This document shows, piece by piece, positions 58,743 through 64,000 of a DNA stretch of 64,000 bases. Where the stretch lies: the NCBI RefSeq assembly GCF_018476525.1, contig NZ_JAHCST010000027.1, positions 37,386 through 101,385 of the forward strand. The letters are read 5' to 3'. The notes under the pieces were generated by a model. The model was not told the origin of the DNA. It worked only from the letters and a program-made list of their open reading frames with translations, and searched no databases. Source of the DNA: Acrocarpospora catenulata (GTDB lineage Bacteria > Actinomycetota > Actinomycetes > Streptosporangiales > Streptosporangiaceae). Position 1 is the stretch's first letter, and every line of letters starts with the position of its first letter. The translations under genes were made by a program, and so were the position numbers.

Positions 58743-59201
58743 TCAGTCGCAGCGGCCGAACATCTGGACATACGTCATGGCCGGGGTGGCCGACACGGAC
58801 GGGTCCGCGCTGCCGTACGCCGCCTTCGTGTACATCTCGGTGTAGCCCGGCGTGAGGATGGTGGCACGGTGCGGCGGGCTGCCCATCCACCAGGTGACGG
58901 CAGCCCTGGGCGTGACGGACGCACGCCCCCACCCGAGGTAGGCGTTCTCACCGACGGCCCAGGAGGTCCCGCGCTTGCAGTAGCCGGCGGCCTTCGCCCT
59001 GGCCGCAGGGTCGGTCCCGGTCTCAGGGTTGACATGGACGTCGCAACGCGTCGGATCGGACTTCAGCGGCGTACAGTTGCCGACCTGCGCCACCGTCCCC
59101 CACCAGCGGATACGGACCGCAGCGGCGACTTCTTTGGACGTGGCGCTGCTGAGCGCGACGGTCGTACCGCGCAATGCGATGTATCGCTTCACAGGCTGCA
59201 A
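58743..59201 (-). CDS. CAP-domain-like protein lacking a normal N-terminus
   Basis: The C-terminal half reads like a CAP/SCP-like domain: DPAARAKAAGYCKRGTSWAV, GENAYLGWG, PRAAVTWWMGSPPHRATIL, then YVQMFGRC at the end. These match the later CAP boxes (GEN, W-x-x-S-x-x-HR). The N-terminal helices and the usual H-S motif are not recognisable, there is no signal peptide, and the start codon is TTG. Either the gene is 5'-truncated (a decaying copy) or the N-terminus has diverged. CAP proteins are normally secreted. Confidence 0.5.
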   Translation of the reverse strand: MQPVKRYIALRGTTVALSSATSKEVAAAVRIRWWGTVAQVGNCTPLKSDPTRCDVHVNPETGTDPAARAKAAGYCKRGTSWAVGENAYLGWGRASVTPRAAVTWWMGSPPHRATILTPGYTEMYTKAAYGSADPSVSATPAMTYVQMFGRCD

Positions 59202-59506
59202 CCCGCGACTGATGCCGACCAGGGGAAGGGCCCGTTCGCGGGATCGTCGCCGACGAGGCTGACGCTGCGAAGCGGTCTGAGGAGATCATTTCGCGAACAC
59301 TTTCGGTAGGGCTGAAGCTCGTTTGCGATATAGGACCCTTGTACGCACCACGCCCACTTCCCGCTCGTCGCTCGATCACCACCACTGATCAGCCGCCGAC
59401 CACCCCGACCCGTACGGCGAGCGGAGATCCTTGCTCCGGGGGGCTCCCTGATCGACACCTCCTGATATACTGATCTGGATTTATATATACGAGCGAGGGG
59501 GCCTCC
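59202..59506. promoter_or_regulatory. AT-rich control region of vapBC-2
   Basis: This 305-nt gap has no gene. Just before the antitoxin start, ATATAC occurs twice (59465-59470 and 59485-59490), exactly 20 bp apart (two helical turns) in an AT-rich island with TATACT as possible -10. Tandem copies at this spacing suggest binding of a dimeric antitoxin. GCGAGGGGGC serves as ribosome site. Confidence 0.4.
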
Positions 59507-59731
59507 ATGACCAAGACCCTGATCGACCTCGACGACGAGGCTTTGGCCGAGGCCGCGAAGTTGCTCGGCACCTCTTCCAAGAAGGACACGGTCAACGCCG
59601 CGCTACGAGAGATCGTCGACCGGCGCAGACGGGCAGCGGCCATAGCTCGCATGCGTGAGATGGTGGCCGAGGGAGAGATCGACTTCTCAGTCATCGAGAA
59701 GAGTGACGGCACACACCAGGCGGAGGCGTGA
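59507..59731 (+). CDS. vapB: VapB-type antitoxin
   Basis: The 74-residue protein begins MTKTLIDLDDEALAEAAKLL, followed by SKKDTVNAALREIVDRRRR, the ribbon-helix-helix pattern of the type II VapB family. The C-terminus is acidic (MVAEGEIDFSVIEKSDG), as expected for the toxin-binding part. It overlaps the toxin gene in GTGA. It is unrelated in sequence to the first antitoxin 4 kb away. Confidence 0.92.
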   Translation: MTKTLIDLDDEALAEAAKLLGTSSKKDTVNAALREIVDRRRRAAAIARMREMVAEGEIDFSVIEKSDGTHQAEA

Positions 59732-60129
59732 CAGAGCTTTACCTCATCGATACCAGTGCCTTGGTCCGTTTCTATCGCGGTCAGGTCGGTTCGGAATGGG
59801 ATCAAACAGTTTCCGCCGGTCTTGTTGGTATCTGTGAGCCGGTCAGGCAGGAGTACCTCCGAGCAGTCGGCGGCCGACCAGCCTTCTACGAAGCCGACAG
59901 CCTGCTCCAGGAAACCTTTCCGTATTACGTCATCCCCGAATCGGCATGGGACGATACAAGCCGACTGCAGCGCGAGCTCGCCGACAAGGGGTGGCACCAA
60001 TGCGCCTCTCCTGTCGATCTGCTCACAGTGGTAACCGCCCGGCATCACAAGCTCACCGTGCTGCATGCAGACACCGACTTCGACACCATCTCCCGCCTGA
60101 ACGGACAGCCGACGCGTTGGATCAGCTGA
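59728..60129 (+). CDS. vapC: PIN-domain ribonuclease toxin (VapC-like)
   Basis: The 133-residue product has PIN acidic residues in YLIDTSALVRFYR (D8), CEPVRQEYLRAV (Glu), ASPVDLLTVVTARHHKL (Asp) and LHADTDFDTIS (Asp). This is the VapC fold, an Mg-dependent RNase. The stop codon is followed in the same frame by a DUF397-like fragment. Partner of the VapB gene overlapping it. Confidence 0.93.
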   Translation: MTELYLIDTSALVRFYRGQVGSEWDQTVSAGLVGICEPVRQEYLRAVGGRPAFYEADSLLQETFPYYVIPESAWDDTSRLQRELADKGWHQCASPVDLLTVVTARHHKLTVLHADTDFDTISRLNGQPTRWIS

Positions 60130-60240
60130 CTGGGCACGGGGTTCACGCTGGTGCGGGACAGCAAGAACCCCAGGGGCGAATGCACCCGTTACACGATCAG
60201 TGAGTGGCCTGCGTTAACGGCGTGGGCCGTCAAAGTGGGC
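60130..60240 (+). pseudogene. DUF397 C-terminal remnant
   Basis: Directly after the vapC stop, in the same frame, the translation reads LGTGFTLVRDSKNPRGECTR and then YTISEWPA, the C-terminal half of a DUF397 domain (VRDSK, YT-x-x-EW). There is no start codon or N-terminal half. DUF397 genes normally lie downstream of XRE regulators in actinomycetes, so this is a decayed neighbour of a lost pair. Confidence 0.6.
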
Positions 60241-60491
60241 TGTCTCGCAGCCGACAGGCACCGCCGCAGAGCCTCGCCGTCGCCGGAGGCGTACGCGTGC
60301 GCATAGCGGCTCAGCAGCCGGCCTGTTTCGCCGTACGGGTCCACACATGCCGGTAGCCCGCCGGGTTGGCGTTCCAGGGTCATGTCGGCCGCGAACCAAG
60401 CCATACCAGGTGTAAGACCATCACCCGGCTCGACGAACTGGGTCATGTGACTCCCAGCGAGTTCGCTCATGTCCTCCGCGAACGTGCGCAT
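60189..60491 (-). CDS. Hypothetical short protein, weakly supported
   Basis: An ATG (MRTFAEDMSELAGSH) opens a frame of 100 residues (MTQFVEPGDGLTPGMAWFAA, YGETGRLLSRYAHAYASGDG). The ribosome site is poor (AGGA 12 nt upstream) and its last codons are antisense to the DUF397 remnant. The frame may be a real small protein or a relic of the lost XRE/DUF397 locus. No family is recognised. Confidence 0.3.
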   Translation of the reverse strand: MRTFAEDMSELAGSHMTQFVEPGDGLTPGMAWFAADMTLERQPGGLPACVDPYGETGRLLSRYAHAYASGDGEALRRCLSAARQPTLTAHAVNAGHSLIV

Positions 60492-60739
60492 AGCCAAAGT
60501 GTCCTGATTTGATCGCAGCCTCGCGCACTTCAGCCGTCTACGAGGAGTCGCCTTCAGCATTCCGGCGGTAATAGCGTCTGGCACGCCGCTGTCGGGAAGG
60601 GCCGGGCAACCGCACCAGGGCACAGGTGGCCGCCGTCGCAGCGCCAAAGGGCCTTCCTAACAGGGCCTATACCCCACGTATACCGACGTGTCCGAGACTC
60701 AGGCACCAGCGCCCATTCGAAGGACAGTAGGGGACATCG

Positions 60740-61252
60740 ATGAAACGCCTCATCAGCTCTGTGACCGTCGTCGTCGTCGCCATCTTCGCCGCCGCCACAC
60801 CGGCAAGCGCGGCCGAGATCAAGTACGAGCTCCGGCCGCTGAACAGCGGCAAATGTCTGGACGTCGTCAACGGGTCCCGCGCCAACGGCGCCCGGATCCA
60901 GCAGTGGACGTGCAGCGGCAACTCGCAGCAGAAGTGGTACATCCGGAGCACGGGCCACCCCAGCGGCGAGCTGTACACGATCGTGTCCGCGCACAGCGGC
61001 GCCTGCCTCGACCTGCGCGATAGCAACCCGGGCAACGGGGCCGTAGTACAGCAGTGGACCTGCTCCGGTGGGTACAACCAGCAGTGGTGGCTGACCTGGG
61101 ACGCCACCATGGGCGCGTACCGCATCAAGGCCGGCGTGGGCGACCGCTGCCTGGACGTGACCGGCGCGTCCACGGCCAATGGCGCATACATGCAGACCTG
61201 GGACTGCTTCGCCCCGGGCACCCGCAACCAGCGCTTCCGTCTGGTCGCCTGA
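60740..61252 (+). CDS. Secreted ricin-type beta-trefoil lectin
   Basis: The 170-residue protein has a signal peptide (MKRLISSVTVVVVAIFAAAT, cleavage after ASA) and one beta-trefoil domain of three repeats, each with a CLD motif and the QxW motif: GKCLDVVNG ... QQWTCSG; GACLDLRDS ... QQWTCSG; DRCLDVTGA ... QTWDCF. It has no catalytic domain. Ricin B-type lectins bind galactose- or xylose-containing polysaccharides, and stand-alone secreted versions are common in soil actinomycetes. Confidence 0.92.
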   Translation: MKRLISSVTVVVVAIFAAATPASAAEIKYELRPLNSGKCLDVVNGSRANGARIQQWTCSGNSQQKWYIRSTGHPSGELYTIVSAHSGACLDLRDSNPGNGAVVQQWTCSGGYNQQWWLTWDATMGAYRIKAGVGDRCLDVTGASTANGAYMQTWDCFAPGTRNQRFRLVA

Positions 61253-61455
61253 CTCCGACGCAGTGGCCGCGGAAGACCTCTTCCAGCCACCAGGACGGGC
61301 GGCCGGCCGCGGCCTTCGCGTCGATGACCCTGGGGTGTCGCGGGGGCCGACTGCCGCCGTGTGTCCTGTCCCGGGACATGTTTGACCGTGCCATCGTCGG
61401 CCGATCTTTCGTGCGTCGTTTGCGGATCTTCGTGCGCGTGAGGCACACAGGCCGA

Positions 61456-62709
61456 TCATCGATCGGTGAGTTCCGCGAGTCTGCGGGCGAGCATGGACCG
61501 CTCTGGTTCGTTGCCGACGAGGGCGAGGGCGGCCCGATAGGCAGCTGCCGCCTCGGTAGTACGGCCCAGTCTTCTCAGCAGGTCGGCCCGTGCTGCGGGA
61601 AGCAGGTGGTAGCCGCGCAGTTCCTCGGCCTCGGTAAGGTCGTCCAGCAGAGTGAGGCCCGCCTCCGGGCCGTCGCGCATGGCGATAGCCACGGCTCGGT
61701 TCAGTGCGACGAGCGGGGATGTCTCAATCTGCAGCAGCACCTCATAGAGCGCGACGATCTGCGGCCAGTCGGTCGTCTCAAAGTCCGTCGCCTCGTCGTG
61801 CAGCGCCGCGATCGCCGCTTGCACCGCGTACGGTCCGACGCCGGGACCGGTCAGGGCCGGCACAACGAGCCGCCGGCCCTCGGCGATGAGGTCGGCGTCC
61901 CAGAGAGCGCGGTCCTGGTCTTCGAGTAGCACCTGGCCTCCCGCAGCGTCGATCCTGGCCGCACGCCGGGCGTCGGTGAGAAGGAGTAGCGCGAGCAACC
62001 CCGTCACCTCTCGTTCCCGGGGGAGCAGCCGATGCAGGATCCGAGCGAGCCGGATGGCTTCGTCGGCCAGGTCGGGGCGGAGGAGGTCGTTGCCGGAGCT
62101 GGCGGCATACCCCTCGGTGAAGACGAGGTAGATAACCCGGAGCACGCTGGGCAGCCGCGCGGGCAGCTCGTCCGGCCCCGGAACGCGGAACGGGATGCGC
62201 GCATTGCGGATCTTGCGTTTCGCACGCACGATGCGCTGGGCCATCGTCGCGGTGGGCACCAAGAATGCCCGGGCGACCTCGGGTGTGGTCAGGTCTGCGA
62301 GAAAGCGCAGCGTCAGCGCGCTCTGTGCCTCCGATGAGAGCGCGGGATGGCAGCAGGTGAAGAACAGCTGCAGCCGCTCGTCGGGGATGTCGTCGAAGCC
62401 GGGCTCTGGCGCGACCGCAGCTGCAGCCCGGTCGCTTTCCACCTGCAGTACCGCCAGCCGCTCCGCGTACGTGCGGTCGCGCCGGATCCGGTCGATGGCC
62501 TTACGGCGTGCCGTGGCGAGCAACCACGCCAGTGGTTTGTCCGGCACTCCGTCGACCGGCCACCGTTCCAGCGCGGCCTCGATCGCGTCGGAGGCGGTCT
62601 CCTCGGCAAGGTCGAGGTCTCCGAACCGGGCAGCGAGCAAGGCGAGCAGCCGGCTCCGGTCTTCGCGGAACACCGCCTCCACGGAGCGGGCCGCTCGCTG
62701 CTCGTTCAC
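61456..62709 (-). CDS. ECF42-type RNA polymerase sigma factor
   Basis: A GTG start overlapping the YCII gene stop (GTGA) gives 417 residues. Region 2 is AVFREDRSRLLALLAARFGD and ETASDAIEAALERWP, with KPLAWLLATARRKAIDRIRR; region 4 is FFTCCHPALSSEAQSALTLR, ADLTTPEVARAFLVPTATMA. A long TPR-like C-terminal part (DLLRPDLADEAIRLARILHR; GYHLLPAARADLLRRLGRTT) identifies the ECF42 group. These sigma factors occur next to a YCII/DGPF-domain gene and need no anti-sigma protein, as seen here. Confidence 0.95.
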   Translation of the reverse strand: MNEQRAARSVEAVFREDRSRLLALLAARFGDLDLAEETASDAIEAALERWPVDGVPDKPLAWLLATARRKAIDRIRRDRTYAERLAVLQVESDRAAAAVAPEPGFDDIPDERLQLFFTCCHPALSSEAQSALTLRFLADLTTPEVARAFLVPTATMAQRIVRAKRKIRNARIPFRVPGPDELPARLPSVLRVIYLVFTEGYAASSGNDLLRPDLADEAIRLARILHRLLPREREVTGLLALLLLTDARRAARIDAAGGQVLLEDQDRALWDADLIAEGRRLVVPALTGPGVGPYAVQAAIAALHDEATDFETTDWPQIVALYEVLLQIETSPLVALNRAVAIAMRDGPEAGLTLLDDLTEAEELRGYHLLPAARADLLRRLGRTTEAAAAYRAALALVGNEPERSMLARRLAELTDR

Positions 62710-63059
62710 GACTGATCGGGCTCCCAGACCGTACGGACCTCGACGGTGCCGTGCCGGGCCCCTGGGCACCGAGCCGCCCAGTCGAGCGCGGCATCGAGGT
62801 CGGGAACATCGATCAGGTAATAGCCGCCGACGATCTCCCGGGTCTCGGCGAACGGCCCGTCGGTCACGACGCGCTCACCATTCACGCGGACGCGTACGGT
62901 GGTCGCGTTCGAGGTGTCCAGGGCGTTGCCGTCGAGCTTGACGCCAGCATCGGAGACGGCCTTCTCGAACGCCATGAACTCTTCCACGGTCGGTCCTTGC
63001 GCCGGTCGCTCTTCAGAGGAGTCGGGCGACGGGGTGTTGATCAGCAGCAGATACTTCAC
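62706..63059 (-). CDS. YCII/DGPF-domain protein
   Basis: A GTG start behind CGAGGAG gives 117 residues: MKYLLLINTPSPDS, VTDGPFAETREIVGGYYLID and DLDAALDWAARCP. The DGPFAE motif defines the DGPF/YCII group. It is the upstream partner of the ECF42 sigma gene and overlaps it by 4 nt. The family has a ferredoxin-like fold; the chemical role is unknown but it is thought to modulate the sigma factor. Confidence 0.95.
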   Translation of the reverse strand: MKYLLLINTPSPDSSEERPAQGPTVEEFMAFEKAVSDAGVKLDGNALDTSNATTVRVRVNGERVVTDGPFAETREIVGGYYLIDVPDLDAALDWAARCPGARHGTVEVRTVWEPDQS

Positions 63060-63261
63060 GGCACGCTCCTCGTGCATCGGGTGGGTTGCGCAGATATGAC
63101 GAATGGCCGGCGGGAGAATCGACAGGACGACCGGAGAATCTTGTCGTGAATGTGGGGGCGACCGGGAGTGCCGTCGGAGCGCCATCACTCCTCGTCGGCG
63201 GTGTCCGGGTCGCGCAGCGGCCGCATCTCGCCCGGAAGCTCCAGCAGCTGAAACGAGCGCC

Positions 63262-63438
63262 GGTCAGAAGGTCGCCGTCGGCCGCCTGCATGCCTGTGCG
63301 ATTGTCACCGTGCATGTCAGCGACACCACGTTGACCATCGAACTTTCCGACGATATCCGGGTGATCCGCCGCACCACGACCCAGCCCGTCCGCAGTATCA
63401 AAACGGCCCGGCCCCGCAAGGCCAGTCATGTTTCCTAG
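63262..63438 (+). pseudogene. C-terminal remnant of an IS481-type transposase
   Basis: The frame reads VTVHVSDTTLTIELSDDIRV then IRRTTTQPVRSIKTARPRKA, which matches the C-terminal tail of IS481-family transposases. It ends at a normal stop codon. The DDE catalytic core is absent; upstream codons have no match. It lies 75 nt left of the tRNA fragment. Confidence 0.65.
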
Positions 63439-63478
63439 GGCACCTGTCAAGCACCACAACTGCAACCACAGACGACAA

Positions 63479-63505
63479 CAGGGCGCTCTCCAAGAGAACG
63501 CCCTG
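63479..63505 (-). terminator. Hairpin following the tRNA-Thr fragment
   Basis: CAGGGCGCTCTC and GAGAACGCCCTG form a 12-bp stem with one wobble/mismatch position and a CAA loop, 9 nt beyond the 3' end of the tRNA fragment when read on the minus strand. It looks like the terminator of the original tRNA gene. Confidence 0.6.
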
Positions 63506-63513
63506 GTCAAAGG

Positions 63514-63558
63514 TGGAGCCGCCTTGGGGAATCGAACCCCAGACCTACGCATTACGAG
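63514..63558 (-). other. 3' half of a tRNA-Thr(CGT), probable attachment site
   Basis: Read on the minus strand the segment starts CTCGTAATGCGTAGGTC, the anticodon loop (CGT) and 3' anticodon-stem side. GGGGTTCGATTCCCC follows as the T-arm, and then AAGGCGGCTCCA as acceptor strand with a terminal CCA. The 5' half (acceptor, D-arm, 5' anticodon-stem side) is absent: the adjoining sequence does not pair. Integrases of the tyrosine type use such tRNA 3' ends as attB, leaving a partial copy at one end of the insert. Confidence 0.75.
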
Positions 63559-63716
63559 AAGTAAACGAGGCGTCCACGAGTGTCCACCGCTCACAGAAGT
63601 TCCTGCTCGGGACGCCCATCGGGCCTTCAGGATTCCGCCACCATCCACGGTCGTCCATGGCTGCTGTTAGCCTCGGGCTTTCGTCTGGGCGGCGCGGGAC
63701 CTGATCGTTTGCATAA

Positions 63717-63790
63717 GAAAAGTGCTCTCTGAACTGGAAGGATAGGGCTTGTCGAAGGTCCTGTCCGCGCCGAGTTCCGGAGCACTTTTC
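63717..63790 (+). repeat. Inverted repeat in the leader of the IS1380-type transposase gene
   Basis: GAAAAGTGCTC (63717-63727) and GAGCACTTTTC (63780-63790) are perfect 11-bp complements, extended by further imperfect pairing. The right arm ends 2 nt before the transposase ATG, so an mRNA started upstream would fold over the start region. Confidence 0.65.
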
Positions 63791-63792
63791 CC

Positions 63793-64000
63793 ATGAACAC
63801 TATCGCTTCCAGCCACAAGATTGTCGTGTCATCGGACGGGCGGGGAATCCTCAGCCAGGCCGGCGGACTGCTGCTGATCGAGACCCTGCGGGTCAGTGGC
63901 CTGGGACAGGGCTTGTCACAGGCTCTATCCCGATGGCGTAAGCCAAGGTCGGTGCACGACCCCGGAAAGATCATCACCGATCTGGCGGTCGCCCTCGCGC
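63793..64000 (+). CDS. IS1380-family transposase, N-terminal part
   Basis: The frame opens MNTIASSHKIVVSSDGRGIL and continues past the window edge, so about 69 residues are visible. QAGGLLLIETLRVSGLGQGL and the segment ALSRWRKPRSVHDPGKIITD are diagnostic of the IS1380 group of DDE transposases. The element is truncated by the window, so the right end and integrity are unknown. Left terminal repeats could not be fixed. Confidence 0.85.
   Translation, partial: MNTIASSHKIVVSSDGRGILSQAGGLLLIETLRVSGLGQGLSQALSRWRKPRSVHDPGKIITDLAVALA

Noticed and set aside
63514..63590. A complete tRNA gene on the minus strand
   Set aside because: Only the 3' half is present; the sequence where the 5' acceptor strand and D-arm should be does not pair or match.
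63428..63670. Plus-strand open frame whose product contains GNRTPDLRI
   Set aside because: This peptide is produced by reading antisense through the T-arm and acceptor of a tRNA; it is a well-known false gene in many annotations. The DNA is a tRNA fragment.

Overview
The window is about 64 kb of very GC-rich DNA with short intergenic gaps, many GTG starts and frequent 4-nt start/stop overlaps. The gene content fits a mycelial actinomycete, most likely Streptosporangiales or a near relative: several sigma-70-like genes, NarL-type two-component systems, secreted CBM2 and ricin-lectin proteins, Spo0M, an ECF42/YCII pair, a DUF397 remnant and an IS1380-type transposase. The genus is inferred, not proven. 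No rRNA, complete tRNA or CRISPR array was seen.

Layout. 1-11.1 kb (mostly minus): a secreted coiled-coil protein cut by the window edge, a membrane-anchored sigma-like protein, a small membrane protein, a saccharopine-dehydrogenase-like reductase, a lipoprotein, an ABC-F ATPase, a GNAT, two secreted or membrane proteins, an LRR protein and a WGR/beta-propeller protein. 11.2-16.4 kb: cydB and cydA diverge from an alcohol dehydrogenase, Hsp20 and CBS-BON gene run. This set resembles a hypoxia/dormancy regulon, and a DosR-like palindrome lies between the divergent genes. 16.5-24.5 kb: a pectate lyase, three CNNM/CBS proteins, a glycosyltransferase, Spo0M and a GlsB-type protein. A cloverleaf-like leader precedes one CNNM gene. 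24.6-34.8 kb: a phospholipase-C-like enzyme with inserted repeats, a P450, a sigma factor with a membrane partner, an FtsX-ectodomain-like protein, and a two-component system whose upstream region carries the same palindrome type as cydA/adh. 34.9-40.1 kb: an M64 peptidase and its coupled partner, a Clp-N-like protein, an aldo/keto reductase and a calerythrin-like EF-hand protein.

40.4-50.8 kb is the most unusual part. After a Crp/Fnr regulator come four overlapping plus-strand genes: a class III cyclase-homology protein, a STAND-like P-loop protein, an SPFH-like protein and a DUF4407 membrane protein. The C-terminus of the first and the N-terminus of the second share a short motif, which suggests homotypic coupling as in bacterial immune or cell-death systems. 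Facing them on the minus strand is a CBS protein overlapping a giant polypeptide read as FHA - indoleamine 2,3-dioxygenase-like - FAD/NAD(P)H reductase - cytochrome b5 - helical tail. This would be a heme dioxygenase fused to the type of reductase and b5 carrier that activate IDO in animals.

51-64 kb: a second two-component system in an operon with an acyltransferase and an alpha/beta hydrolase, two vapBC-type modules, secreted proteins (DUF11, CAP-like, ricin lectin), and the ECF42/YCII pair. The right edge holds an IS481-type transposase remnant, the 3' half of a tRNA-Thr (a probable att site) and the start of an IS1380 transposase, so it is probably the boundary of an integrated element that continues outside the window.
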